Positions 25,635-34,958 of a DNA stretch of 64,000 nt are shown here, piece by piece. The notes under the pieces were generated by a model, which saw only the letters and a list, made by a program, of their open reading frames with translations, searched no databases and was not told the origin of the DNA. Location: assembly GCF_023074075.1 (NCBI RefSeq), contig NZ_JADPKT010000007.1:310001-374000 (forward strand). Reading direction: 5' to 3'. The DNA is from Bradyrhizobium sp. 138. Lineage in GTDB: Bacteria > Pseudomonadota > Alphaproteobacteria > Rhizobiales > Xanthobacteraceae. Position numbers and translations under genes: made by a program. Position 1 is the first letter of the stretch. Each line of letters opens with the position of its first letter.

Positions 25635-26726
25635 CTAGGGACGCCCTGCGGCGTCCTGCGCCTTCCTGGCCTTGGCTACGTCCCGGACCAGGCCGTGAAT
25701 GAAGCCGAGCTTGCCGACCACCGCGGGCGACAGGATGAAGGGATAGAGATCGCGCAGGCCCATGGCGCGGTTGACGCTGTTCATGGCGAAGGTGAAGGGC
25801 AGCCATGCGCCAACCAGCGCCTCGACGTCCCTGGCCTCGTAGGGGTTGAAACGGATGCGCGCCGTCAACTCCCCGTCGCGGTCGACCTTCGGACGCACCT
25901 CCATGCCGAACTCGCCGGCCATCTCCAGAGCATCCACGATGTGGAGATAGTGCGCCCAGGTCTCGGCGAAGTCTTCCCAGGGATGGGTCGTGGCATAGGC
26001 CGAGACGTAATGCTGCTGCCAGTCCGGCGGCGGGCCTTCGGCATAGTGGCGCTGCAAGGCCTGGCCGTAATCGACGGAATCGTCACCGAATATTGCGCGG
26101 CATTCATCGCGCTTGCCGCCGCCGCGCACCAGCACGTCCCAGAAATAGTGTCCGACCTCGTGGCGGAAATGCCCGAGCAGCGTACGGTACGGCTCGCCCA
26201 TCTCGAGCCTGCGCCGCTCGCGCACGATGGTATCGGCCTCGGTGAGCGCAATCGTGATCAGGCCGTTGTCGTGGCCAGTCAGGATCTTCTGGCTGCTGTT
26301 CGGATCGTCGGCGAGGAAATTGAAGATCAGGCCATGCGCGGGGTCGTCTTGCCGGGTCTTGAGCGGCAGCTTCCAGCGGATCAGGGAATAGAACAGACGG
26401 TGTTTCGCCACCTCCAGCTCGCGCCAGCCGGCAAGCTGGGCGGGATCGGACAAATCCGGGACGATGCCGTTGTGGCGGCAGGCGCAGCAATAGCCGTTGC
26501 CCTCGCCCGGATCCGTCAGCCAGTTGCAGGCATCGTACGCGGCATTCCGGCACAGCATCCGGCTTTCGCCCTTGTCCGCCAGGATCCTCCAGGCCTCTCC
26601 GACGGGCTCGATCGCCGACATCGTCTCCTTCTCGGGAAGGAAGGCGACCTGATGGCCGCAACGTTCGCAGGCACGATTCTCGAAATAGAGGACGTTGCCG
26701 CAGGCCTGGCAGACAAAGAGCTTCAA
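25635..26726 (-). CDS. zinc-ribbon metallopeptidase-like protein
   Basis: 363 aa from TTG 26726, chosen because the family starts M-K-L-F-x-C-Q-x-C-G and AGGCAC lies upstream. Residues 5-25 form a zinc ribbon (CQACGN...CERCGHQ) with further Cys pairs near 75-80 (CCACRHN). The metallopeptidase motif HEVGHYFWDVL near residue 195 gives HExxH, and AETWAHYLHIVD provides further ligands. It is cytosolic. Family members (putative zinc-binding metallopeptidase, DUF2248-like) are common in Proteobacteria but uncharacterised. Single gene between pccA and a sensor kinase. Confidence 0.85.
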   Translation of the reverse strand: MKLFVCQACGNVLYFENRACERCGHQVAFLPEKETMSAIEPVGEAWRILADKGESRMLCRNAAYDACNWLTDPGEGNGYCCACRHNGIVPDLSDPAQLAGWRELEVAKHRLFYSLIRWKLPLKTRQDDPAHGLIFNFLADDPNSSQKILTGHDNGLITIALTEADTIVRERRRLEMGEPYRTLLGHFRHEVGHYFWDVLVRGGGKRDECRAIFGDDSVDYGQALQRHYAEGPPPDWQQHYVSAYATTHPWEDFAETWAHYLHIVDALEMAGEFGMEVRPKVDRDGELTARIRFNPYEARDVEALVGAWLPFTFAMNSVNRAMGLRDLYPFILSPAVVGKLGFIHGLVRDVAKARKAQDAAGRP

Positions 26727-26963
26727 GATTGTGCCTCTTCGGAAAGGATGTCCGACGAATGAGAGTTGTGGCGCCTCGCGAAGACGCATCTGCAGGTGTA
26801 TCGTTCCAACATCCGGAGCAAAATGCCAGCCCCGGGCGTTGCCTGACCGCAGTTTCCGCACGTCCCCGGCTCGCCGCCGGCCTTTCCAGACAGTCTATTT
26901 CCTCTAAACGATGGCCATCACGCTCCGTCTGTGTGAATATCGGCCCGGCACGTGCGCAACCGC

Positions 26964-29429
26964 ATGACAACGGCCGATGCCTTGAACGATCCCTTGCCCG
27001 AAACCATCGCCGCCGAAAGGCTGCGCCAGCACCTCGAAGACGTCGCGCGTGAGCGCGACAATGCCTATCGCGCGCTCCAGGAGCGCGAGGCCGAGCTCGC
27101 GCGCGTCCAGCGCATCGGCAAGGTCGGCGGCGTCGAGGTCGACTTCCGCGAAGGATTCAAGAACCGCCGCTCGCCCGAATATCTGATGATCCACGGCCTG
27201 CCGCTCGAGGCCGTCGACGAGTCGCATGAGGATTGGGTCAATCGCCTCCATCCCGAGGATCGCGAAGCGACGGTCAAGCATTTCTTCGAGGCTCTCGCCG
27301 GAACGAGCGAGGACTACACCGCCGAATACCGCATCATCCGCCCCAATGACGGCGAGACCCGCTGGATCCGGGTCGTCGCCAAGATCGAGCGCGACAAGGG
27401 CGGCCGCGCCATCCGCCTCGTCGGCGCCCATATCGACATCACCGACCAGATGTTCGCGCGCGAGACCCTGCGCGAGAGCGAGGAGCGCTTTCGGCTCATC
27501 GCCGACAGCGCGCCGGTGCCGATCTGGGTGACCAAGCTCGACCGCAAGCGGTCCTTCGCCAACCAGGCCTATGTCGACTTCGTCGGCCTTCCCTACGATC
27601 AGGCCATCGACTTCGACTGGCGCAAGGTGCTGCATCCGGACGACCTGCCGCACGTGCTGCAGCTATCCGTCCAGGGCGAAGCGTCACTCAAACCCTTCGT
27701 GCTGGAGGCGCGTTACAGGAACGCCAGCGGCGAATGGCGCTGGCTGCGCTCGGAATCGCAGCCGCGCTGGGACCCGACCGGCAAGCATATCGGCTTCATC
27801 GGCGTTGCCCACGACATCACCGCCGCCAAGCAGGCCGAGATCGAGCTCAGGCGGCTCAACGAGACGCTGGAAGAGCGTATCGCCGAGCGCACCGCCGAGC
27901 TCGAATCCAACGAGGCGCGGCTGCGCGCGATCCTGGAAACCAGCAATCAGTATCAGGGCCTCGTCAATCTCAGCGGCGAATTGCTCTACGCCAACAGAAC
28001 CGCGCTCGACGGCATCAAGGCGAACTATTCGGACGTGATCGGAAAGCCGTTGTGGGAGACGCCCTGGTTCAGCGCGACGGAAGGCATGAGCACGCTGGTG
28101 CAGGACGCCTTCCATACCGCGCTCAAGGGCGAAGCCGTGCGGCTCGAGATGCGCCTGCGCCTGCCCATCGGCGAGCGCGATTTCGACTTCGGCATGCGTC
28201 CCGTGCTCGACCGCCACGGCAACATCACCGGCGCCGTCCCTGAAGCCGTCGACATCACCGAGCGCCGCCTCGGCGAGGAAGCTTTGCGGCAGTCGCAGAA
28301 GATGGAGGCGATCGGCCAGCTCACCGGCGGCGTCGCGCACGATTTCAACAATCTCCTCACCATCATCCGCTCGGCCACCGATTTCCTGCGCCGGCGCGAG
28401 CTGCCTGAAGAGCGCCGGCGCCGCTATGTCGATGCCATCTCTGAGACGGTCGAGCGCGCCTCCAAGCTGACCGCGCAGCTTCTGGCGTTCGCGCGCCGCC
28501 AGCCGCTGAAACCCCAGATCTTCAACGTCGGCAGCCAGGTCGAGGGCGTCGCGCAACTGGTCCGGCCGCTGGTCGGCGGCCGCATCGAGATCGTCGTCGA
28601 GATCGACGATGCCGACTGCTTCACAGTGGCCGACATCGCCCAGTTCGAGACCGCGCTCATCAACCTCGCCATCAACGCCCGCGACGCCATGGATGGCGAA
28701 GGCCGCCTCACCATCGCCGTGCACAAGGTTCAGGGTATCCCTCACCTGCGCGCGCAATCGGCGCGCCGCGGCGACTATGTCGCGATCTCGGTCGCCGATA
28801 CCGGCAGCGGCATCGCGCCGGAACATCTCGACTCCATCTTCGAGCCGTTCTTCACCACCAAGGAGGTCGGCAAGGGCACCGGTCTCGGCCTCAGCCAGGC
28901 CTTCGGTTTCGCAAAGCAGTCCGAGGGTGACGTCGCGGTGAGGAGCACGCAAGGCGAAGGCGCCACCTTCACCATCTATCTGCCGCGGGCGCAAAGCCCG
29001 GCGACGGACAAGGAAGCCGCCGCGCTGACCTATGAGGCCGCGGCCACCGGGCGCGGCTATCGCGTGCTCGTGGTCGAGGACGACGACGAGGTCGGCCGCT
29101 TCTCCACCGAACTTCTGGAAGATCTCGGCTATGTCGTCCGCCGCGTCGCCAACGCCAACGCGGCGCTCTCCATCCTCGGCGAGAACGAATTCGCCGTCGA
29201 CCTCGTCTTCTCCGACGTCATCATGCCCGGCATGAACGGCGTCGAGCTCGCCGGCATCATCCGCGAGCGCTATCCGGGCCTGCCCGTGGTGCTCACCTCC
29301 GGCTACAGCAACGTGCTCGCTGAGAACGCCCATCGCGGTTTCGAACTGATCCAGAAGCCGTATTCGGTGGAAGCACTGTCGCGCATCCTGCGCAAGGCGA
29401 TCATGGAGAAGCTGTCGGTGGCGCGGTGA
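26964..29429 (+). CDS. multi-PAS hybrid histidine kinase with C-terminal receiver
   Basis: About 821 aa from ATG 26964 (a GTG at 26952 is the alternative). Order: helical N-terminus, PAS-1 (about 60-165; RIIRPNDGETRWIRVVAKIERD), PAS-2 (175-300; SAPVPIWVTKLDRKRSFANQAYVDFVG), coiled coil (LNETLEERIAERTAELE), PAS-3 (330-435). Then come HisKA ([19 protein letters not shown]), HATPase ([29 protein letters not shown]) and a receiver (VVEDDDEVGRF; VFSDVIMPGMNG; IQKPYS). Soluble. Related in design to the kinase at 20443. No dedicated partner nearby. Downstream is a dispersed palindrome that may end the transcript. Confidence 0.92.
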   Translation: MTTADALNDPLPETIAAERLRQHLEDVARERDNAYRALQEREAELARVQRIGKVGGVEVDFREGFKNRRSPEYLMIHGLPLEAVDESHEDWVNRLHPEDREATVKHFFEALAGTSEDYTAEYRIIRPNDGETRWIRVVAKIERDKGGRAIRLVGAHIDITDQMFARETLRESEERFRLIADSAPVPIWVTKLDRKRSFANQAYVDFVGLPYDQAIDFDWRKVLHPDDLPHVLQLSVQGEASLKPFVLEARYRNASGEWRWLRSESQPRWDPTGKHIGFIGVAHDITAAKQAEIELRRLNETLEERIAERTAELESNEARLRAILETSNQYQGLVNLSGELLYANRTALDGIKANYSDVIGKPLWETPWFSATEGMSTLVQDAFHTALKGEAVRLEMRLRLPIGERDFDFGMRPVLDRHGNITGAVPEAVDITERRLGEEALRQSQKMEAIGQLTGGVAHDFNNLLTIIRSATDFLRRRELPEERRRRYVDAISETVERASKLTAQLLAFARRQPLKPQIFNVGSQVEGVAQLVRPLVGGRIEIVVEIDDADCFTVADIAQFETALINLAINARDAMDGEGRLTIAVHKVQGIPHLRAQSARRGDYVAISVADTGSGIAPEHLDSIFEPFFTTKEVGKGTGLGLSQAFGFAKQSEGDVAVRSTQGEGATFTIYLPRAQSPATDKEAAALTYEAAATGRGYRVLVVEDDDEVGRFSTELLEDLGYVVRRVANANAALSILGENEFAVDLVFSDVIMPGMNGVELAGIIRERYPGLPVVLTSGYSNVLAENAHRGFELIQKPYSVEALSRILRKAIMEKLSVAR

Positions 29430-29460
29430 GTCTGAGTTTCACGAGGAACTGCCACAGACT

Positions 29461-29542
29461 CCGTCATTGCGAGCGCAGCGAAGCAATCCAGAATCTTTCC
29501 GCGGAGACAGTCTGGTTTGCTTCGCTGCGCTCGCAATGACGG
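29461..29542. repeat. dispersed palindromic repeat, CGTCATTGCGAGCG family, copy 2
   Basis: Perfect 25-bp arms at 29461-29485 and 29518-29542, starting CCGTCATTGCGAGCGCAGCG. The internal sequence CGCGGAGACAGTCTGG is shared with the copy at 23334. It lies directly after the hybrid kinase stop and could fold into a strong terminator-like hairpin. Confidence 0.9.
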
Positions 29543-29580
29543 CGCTGGTGCGCCGTCCTAAAGCAACGGATATCGATGAC

Positions 29581-30020
29581 ATGAATCCCGCCCTCCTCTC
29601 CGCCTGGCAGACCTGGGCGCTGCTCTCCGCCAGCTTTGCAGCGCTCACCGCGATCTTCGCCAAGATCGGCGTCGAGAACATCAATCCGGATCTGGCGACC
29701 TTCATCCGCACCATCGTGGTGCTGCTCGCCTTCTCGGTGCTGCTGTTCTTCACGGGCCAATTGGCCGTGCCGTCGGCGGTCTCCCCGAAGACCTGGCTGT
29801 TCCTGGTGCTGTCGGGGCTCGCAACCGGCGCATCCTGGCTGTGCTATTTCCGCGCGCTGAAGCTCGGCCCCGCCACGCTGGTGGCGCCGATCGACAAGCT
29901 CAGCGTCGTGCTCGTCGCCCTGTTCGCGTTCGCCTTTCTCGGCGAGCGGCCGACCGCACAGGGCTGGGTCGGCATCGCATGATCGGCGCCGGCGCGGTGC
30001 TGCTGGCGGTCAAGTTTTGA
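29581..30020 (+). pseudogene. EamA-family transporter with a C-terminal frameshift
   Basis: From ATG 29581 an EamA/DMT half-transporter reads with four clear TM helices (LLSASFAALTAIFAKIGVENINP; TIVVLLAFSVLLFFTG; WLFLVLSGLATGASWLCYF; KLSVVLVALFAFAFLGE). It runs into TGA at 29980-29982 after GWVGIA. The expected last helix continues in another frame (IGAGAVLLAVKF, stop at 30018-30020). One base is missing in GGCATCGCATGATCGG compared with the expected GCxCTGATCGG. So the single-EamA protein of ~146 aa is cut to 133. It may still be partly functional, or the base may be a sequencing error. Confidence 0.75.
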
Positions 30021-30074
30021 GGCTGGCGGTTCCCCCCGGGGCACGATAGTCAAGGGCGGATTTTGGAGATCGAC

Positions 30075-31334
30075 GTGCCGACCGCACCGCATGACGCCAT
30101 CTGGGCCTGGAGCATCGTCGCAACTGCGACCGCAGGCGTGATCATCCGCCCTTTTCGCCTGCCGGAAGCGATTTGGGCCGTGCTCGGCGCTGGCGCCCTG
30201 GTGCTGCTCAGCTTCCTGCCGTGGCGGGACGCGCTCACGGGCATCGAGAAAGGCATCGACGTCTACCTTTTTCTGATCGGCATGATGCTGATCGCCGAGC
30301 TCGCGCGGCTCGAGGGCCTGTTCGACTATCTGGCCGCGTTTGCGGTTGAGCATGCGCGCGGCTCCCCGCAGCGGCTGTTTCTGCTGATCTACCTGGTCGG
30401 CACGCTGGTGACGGTGCTGCTCTCGAACGACGCCACCGCGATCGTGCTGACGCCGGCCGTCTACGCCGCCACCCGCGCGGCCGGCGCCAAGCCGCTGCCC
30501 TATCTGTTCGTCTGCGCCTTCATTGCCAATGCCGCGAGCTTCGTGCTGCCGATCTCCAACCCGGCCAACCTCGTGGTGTTCGGCAAGAACATGCCGCATC
30601 TCGGAACGTGGCTCCGTCAGTTCGCGCTGCCGTCACTGGCCTCGATCGGCTTCACCTACGTCGCATTGCGCCTTGCGCTGCACCGCGAGCTCAAGCACGA
30701 AACGATCGAGACGCGGGTCCCTCACCCGAAGCTCGGCCGCGGTGGTCTGTTGACGGCCTATGGCATCGGCGCCATCGGCATCGTGCTGATCTGGGCTTCC
30801 GCGCTCGATCTGCAATTGGGCCTGCCGACGTTCGTCTGCGGGACCGCGACGGCGGCGGCCGTGCTGCTCATCAATCGGCAATCGCCCTTGCCGGTGCTGC
30901 GGGGCGTGTCCTGGAGCGTGCTGCCGCTGGTCGGCGGGCTCTTTGTCATGGTGGAGGCGCTGGTGAAAACAGGCGTGATCGCGCAGCTCAGCGCGCTGCT
31001 GCATCAGGCAGTGGGGCAGTCCGTAACGAAAGCTGCCTGGAGCGTCGGTATTGCCACCGCGCTCGCCGACAACATCGCCAACAACCTGCCGGTCGGCCTC
31101 GTCGCCGGCTCGGTCGCCGCCAGCGATCATCTGCCCGCCCCTGTTGTCAGCGCCATCCTGATCGGCGTCGACCTCGGCCCCAATCTGTCGGTGACCGGAT
31201 CGCTCGCCACCATCCTCTGGCTGGTCGCGCTGCGGCGGGAAAAGATCGAGGTCGGCGCCTGGCCGTTCCTCAAGCTCGGCCTCCTGGTGACGCCGCCCGC
31301 CTTGATCGCGGCGCTGGCGGCGGCAATCTGGTGA
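30075..31334 (+). CDS. ArsB/NhaD-type (SLC13-like) anion permease
   Basis: 419 aa from GTG 30075, preferred because GGAG lies 6 nt upstream; TTG 30063 is the alternative. About ten to eleven TM helices. LIYLVGTLVTVLLSNDATAIVLTPAVYA and FVLPISNPANLVVFG are the two symmetric hairpin motifs of the ArsB/CitM superfamily, repeated in the second half as ATALADNIANNLPVGLVAG and GVDLGPNLSVTGSLATILWL. The latter is the classic ArsB signature. ArsB exports arsenite or antimonite. No arsR or arsC is adjacent, so arsenic efflux is likely but not proven. Single gene. Confidence 0.85.
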   Translation: MPTAPHDAIWAWSIVATATAGVIIRPFRLPEAIWAVLGAGALVLLSFLPWRDALTGIEKGIDVYLFLIGMMLIAELARLEGLFDYLAAFAVEHARGSPQRLFLLIYLVGTLVTVLLSNDATAIVLTPAVYAATRAAGAKPLPYLFVCAFIANAASFVLPISNPANLVVFGKNMPHLGTWLRQFALPSLASIGFTYVALRLALHRELKHETIETRVPHPKLGRGGLLTAYGIGAIGIVLIWASALDLQLGLPTFVCGTATAAAVLLINRQSPLPVLRGVSWSVLPLVGGLFVMVEALVKTGVIAQLSALLHQAVGQSVTKAAWSVGIATALADNIANNLPVGLVAGSVAASDHLPAPVVSAILIGVDLGPNLSVTGSLATILWLVALRREKIEVGAWPFLKLGLLVTPPALIAALAAAIW

Positions 31335-31410
31335 GGGACGCCGGAGGCGGCTTTCGAAAGCAAGCAGGTCCCGATCGCGGCGATGACGCCGCGACCGGAC
31401 CCGCGCTTCG

Positions 31411-32775
31411 TCAGTCGTTCTCGTAGCCGTAGACTTCCGGCAGGATGAAGATCGCGGCGAGCAATCCGATCAGCGGGAAGATCGCGACCATCAGCGTGGC
31501 ATTCGCCTGCCCGATCGCGGCGAACACCGTCGGAAACAGGAAGATCGCCAGGAACGACGGCAGCTTCACGAACATGTAGGCGAAGCCGCTGGCGGTGCCG
31601 CGATATTGCGGCTTGGCGACCATGGTCGGGATCGTCATGCAGTTCGACGCGTCCCAATAATGGCCCCACAGCATCGCAGCGGCCGCGAACGGCAGCAGGA
31701 TCTTGTTGTCGGTGTAGAGCGCGAAGGCCGCGACCAGTAGCGCAGCCAGCACGATTCCGAAGCCCGCGATCGAGATGCCGCGGTGGCCGATCTTCGGCGT
31801 CAGCAGCGGACCGACCCAGCCCGACAGGGCGGCGAAGGAGAACAGCGCCATCGTCACCAGATTGATGCCGAGCACGCTCGACACGCCGACCATCACGAAC
31901 AGCACCGGCAGGTAGAACGCGAAGGTCGAGAATTCGCTGGCCTGCGCGAAACAGGCGATCCAGCCATACAGCGTGGCGCGCCAGCGGATCGGATCCTTCT
32001 TGAGGTCGGCAAGGAAGGCGCGCGTGCTGGTTTTGGGAACCACGACGTCCCGGTCCGGCAGCATGTCGAGATTGTCGTTGAACATCTCGCGCGCGACCCG
32101 CTTGGCTTCGCGGTAACGCCCCTTTTGCACCAGCCACACCGCCGTCTCCGGCACGTCGTGGCGCATCAGAAGGATGATCAGCGCAGGCACCGCGCCGAGG
32201 CCGAGCGTCACCCGCCACAGCATCTCGTGCTGCATGTCGATCAGCAGGAAGATCACGATGACGCCGATGGTGAGGACCTCGCCGACGGCGAACATGAACT
32301 GCCAGCGGTTGCCCATGACCTCGCGCTCGCCCTTGGCCATGGATTCCATGATGTAGGTGTAGCCGGTCGAGATGTCCGAGCCGAGCGGGATGCCGAGCAG
32401 GAAGCGGATCACGACCAGCCAGAACACATCGGGCACGAAGGCCTGCGCCAGCGCCAGCACGATGAACAGCACCATCGTCACCAGGAACATGACGCGGCGG
32501 CCGATCTTGTCGGAGAGCCAGCCGCCGAGCAGCGCGCCGATCAGGGCGCCGCCCTGCGTGCCCGCGGCGGCCAGGCCCAGCATCAGCGGATCGGGATTGA
32601 ATTGCTCCTTGATGAAGATCAGCACGAAGGCGATCGAATAGAGGTCCCAGGCTTCGACCAGGATCGAGGCCATCATCAACCAGCCGACCTTGTTGCCCTT
32701 GGGACTGTAGTTCGTGATGAGGTAGCGGACCGCGGCTTCGCTCGCGGTCGGTTGTGGCATCGCCATCGTCGACAT
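31411..32775 (-). CDS. MFS transporter, probable sugar-acid permease
   Basis: 454 aa, 12 TM helices. The family loop GGWLSDKIGRRVMFLVT (motif A) follows TM2, and RFLLGIPLGSDISTGYTYI marks TM4. The large central loop carries PETAVWLVQKGRYREAKRVA, typical of metabolite:H+ symporters. Transcribed together with the GntR regulator immediately upstream (24 bp) and divergent from genes for idonate/gluconate metabolism. The likely cargo is therefore L-idonate, gluconate or a related hexonate (inference from context). Confidence 0.88.
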   Translation of the reverse strand: MSTMAMPQPTASEAAVRYLITNYSPKGNKVGWLMMASILVEAWDLYSIAFVLIFIKEQFNPDPLMLGLAAAGTQGGALIGALLGGWLSDKIGRRVMFLVTMVLFIVLALAQAFVPDVFWLVVIRFLLGIPLGSDISTGYTYIMESMAKGEREVMGNRWQFMFAVGEVLTIGVIVIFLLIDMQHEMLWRVTLGLGAVPALIILLMRHDVPETAVWLVQKGRYREAKRVAREMFNDNLDMLPDRDVVVPKTSTRAFLADLKKDPIRWRATLYGWIACFAQASEFSTFAFYLPVLFVMVGVSSVLGINLVTMALFSFAALSGWVGPLLTPKIGHRGISIAGFGIVLAALLVAAFALYTDNKILLPFAAAAMLWGHYWDASNCMTIPTMVAKPQYRGTASGFAYMFVKLPSFLAIFLFPTVFAAIGQANATLMVAIFPLIGLLAAIFILPEVYGYEND

Positions 32776-32799
32776 CTCTGGTCCTCTCCTAAGAACTCT

Positions 32800-33567
32800 T
32801 TACGCCCCAAGCAACGGCTCGATGCTGCAATCGAGCAGGCGCGGGTCGATCCCCACCTCCATGCCCGTGAACATCTCGCCCATGTAGTCGATCAGCGCAT
32901 CGCTCGCCTTTACGCCGTCGTCGACGCGGCGGTTGGCCACCGCGTTGAGAATGGCGAGATGGCGATCGATCGTGCCGGACAGATCGGCCTGCCCCGGCAT
33001 GAAGCGGTGATGGATGTAGCCGATGCGCCGGTACAGCGTGTGCAGCGGCCGCAGCGTGTGCACCAGGAACGGCTCGCCAGCCGCCTCCAGCACCAGCGCG
33101 TCGATGCGGCGGTCGATGCTGTTGAATTCGTCGAGCGTCAGGCTGGCGCGGCGCTCGCGCAGCAGGCGCTCGATGTGAAGCGCCTGATTGCGATGCGAGA
33201 GGCTGGCGCGATCGGCCGCGAGGCGGATCACGAAACGCTCCATGTCGCGGCGCAGGGCCAACAGCATGCGCTCGCGCGCCAGATCGATCGGCGCAATGTG
33301 CAGACCGTGGCGCGGACGGATGATGATGAGCGTGTCGGCGGAAAGACGATTGACGGCGTGGTGCACCGGCGTGCGACCGAAGCCGGTCATCTCCTGCAAT
33401 TCCAGCATGGTCATGAATTGGCCGGGCTTGAGCTCGCAATGGACCAGGAGCTCCTCGATCTTCTGATAGGCCAGCTCGAAGAAGTTGAGGCGGTTGCGTC
33501 GCGAGGGCCTGCCCTCGCCGTTGTCGTCGCTTCTCACCACCTCGAGCGCGCGCTTGCGCCGTGCCAT
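32800..33567 (-). CDS. GntR-family regulator (FadR/FCD type) of the sugar-acid cluster
   Basis: 255 aa. After a basic N-terminal extension (MARRKRALEVVRSDDNGEGRPSRRN), the wHTH is FELAYQKIEELLVHCELKPGQFMTMLELQEMTGFGRTPVHHAVNRLSADTLIIIRPRHGLHIAP (about residues 30-95). The C-terminal all-helical FCD-like effector domain contains DRHLAILNAVANRRVDDG. It is divergent from the dehydratase gene, with two TTGTGATAT direct repeats in between. It probably represses both directions until a pathway intermediate binds. Confidence 0.92.
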   Translation of the reverse strand: MARRKRALEVVRSDDNGEGRPSRRNRLNFFELAYQKIEELLVHCELKPGQFMTMLELQEMTGFGRTPVHHAVNRLSADTLIIIRPRHGLHIAPIDLARERMLLALRRDMERFVIRLAADRASLSHRNQALHIERLLRERRASLTLDEFNSIDRRIDALVLEAAGEPFLVHTLRPLHTLYRRIGYIHHRFMPGQADLSGTIDRHLAILNAVANRRVDDGVKASDALIDYMGEMFTGMEVGIDPRLLDCSIEPLLGA

Positions 33568-33616
33568 GTCGTCCTCCCGTCCGCCCGCGCTCTCGCCTCG
33601 CGCGGCGGCGCCTTAT

Positions 33617-33646
33617 TTGTGATATCCTTAAAACATATTGTGATAT
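33617..33646. promoter_or_regulatory. paired TTGTGATAT sites, probable GntR operator
   Basis: TTGTGATAT at 33617-33625 and 33638-33646 are spaced 21 bp start to start, two helical turns. The second is the left half of a near-palindrome TTGTGATATATTACAA. The AT-rich tract stands out in the divergent region and suits two dimers of the GntR regulator. Confidence 0.65.
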
Positions 33647-33746
33647 ATTACAAGCGGGCGTAAGACTGCCTCAGATGCACCGTCAATGGCGGCGCAGAAA
33701 TGACAAACAATGCGGGCGCTATGGGCCCGATGGGAGGATTATTGCC

Positions 33747-34946
33747 GTGAAAATCACGTCGATCGAAACCCTGCGCACCGAGGAGTTCTCCAACGTCATC
33801 TGGGTGCGCGTCCATACCGATGCGGGCGTGATCGGGCTCGGTGAGACCTTCTATGGCGCGGGCGCAGTCGAGGCGCAGATCCACGACACCTTTGCCGGCC
33901 GCCTGCTCGGCCGCAATCCCCTGCACATCGAAGCGATCCATCGCGACATGCTGAACTTGCCGATGGCGCAGTCATCCACCGGCGTCGAATATCGCGCGGC
34001 CTCCGCGATCGACATCGCGCTGTGGGACCTGTTCGGCAAGGTCTGCGGCCAGCCGGTGCACCAGATGCTCGGCGGCCTCTGCCGCGACAAGCAGCGCATC
34101 TACAACACCTGCGCCGGCACGCAATATGTCCGCTCCACCAATATCAGCCCGGTCGCGAACTGGAATCTCGGCGCCAACAAGGGCCCTTACGAAGATCTCG
34201 ACGGCTTCATGAACCGCGCCGACGCCCTCGCCGAAAACCTTTTGGAAAGCGGCATCTCCGCGATGAAAATCTGGCCGTTCGATCCGGCGGCGCAGGAGAA
34301 CAAGGGCCTCTACATCACCGCCGCGCAGATGAAGCAGGCGATCGAACCGTTCGAGAAGATCCGGAAAGCCGTCGGCGACAGGATGGAGATCATGGTCGAG
34401 CTGCATTCGCTGTGGAATCTGCCGACCGCCAAGCAGATCGCACGCGCGCTCGAGCCCTACAAGCCGACCTGGTACGAGGACCCGATCCGGATGAACTCGC
34501 CGCAGGCGCTCGCCGAATATGCGCGCTCGACCGACGTCTGGGTCTGCGCCAGCGAAACGCTGGGCTCGCGCTTCCCCTACAAGGACATGCTCGACCGCGA
34601 CGCCATGCACGTGGTGATGGCCGATCTGTGCTGGACCGGCGGCCTCACGGAAGGGCGCAAGATCGCCGCGATGGCCGAGACCTATCACCGTCCCTTCGCG
34701 CCGCATGATTGCATCGGGCCGATCGGCTTCATCGCCGCCATCCACATGTCGTTCAGCCAGCCCAACACGCTGATCCAGGAATCAGTGCGCGCCTTCTACA
34801 AAGGCTGGTACAACGAGCTCGTCACCACGATGCCGACGATCAAAGATGGCTACGTCTTCCCGATGGAAGGACCCGGCCTTGGCGTCGACCTTCTGCCCGC
34901 CGTCTTCGACCGCACCGATCTGATCGTGCGCCGCTCCAACTCATAA
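33747..34946 (+). CDS. enolase-superfamily sugar-acid dehydratase (mandelate racemase subgroup)
   Basis: 399 aa from GTG 33747 with GGGAGG 9 nt upstream. The N-terminal capping domain is followed by a barrel with SAMKIWPFD (catalytic Lys region), MVELHSLWN, TWYEDPI and CASETLG (the three acidic metal ligands). FAPHDCIGPIG carries the catalytic His of the mandelate-racemase subgroup. Such enzymes dehydrate aldonic acids to 2-keto-3-deoxy acids. With the idonate and 5-ketogluconate reductases downstream, D-gluconate dehydratase producing KDG is the best guess. The exact stereochemistry is not readable from sequence. Confidence 0.87.
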   Translation: MKITSIETLRTEEFSNVIWVRVHTDAGVIGLGETFYGAGAVEAQIHDTFAGRLLGRNPLHIEAIHRDMLNLPMAQSSTGVEYRAASAIDIALWDLFGKVCGQPVHQMLGGLCRDKQRIYNTCAGTQYVRSTNISPVANWNLGANKGPYEDLDGFMNRADALAENLLESGISAMKIWPFDPAAQENKGLYITAAQMKQAIEPFEKIRKAVGDRMEIMVELHSLWNLPTAKQIARALEPYKPTWYEDPIRMNSPQALAEYARSTDVWVCASETLGSRFPYKDMLDRDAMHVVMADLCWTGGLTEGRKIAAMAETYHRPFAPHDCIGPIGFIAAIHMSFSQPNTLIQESVRAFYKGWYNELVTTMPTIKDGYVFPMEGPGLGVDLLPAVFDRTDLIVRRSNS

Positions 34947-34958
34947 GGACTTTCCGAC

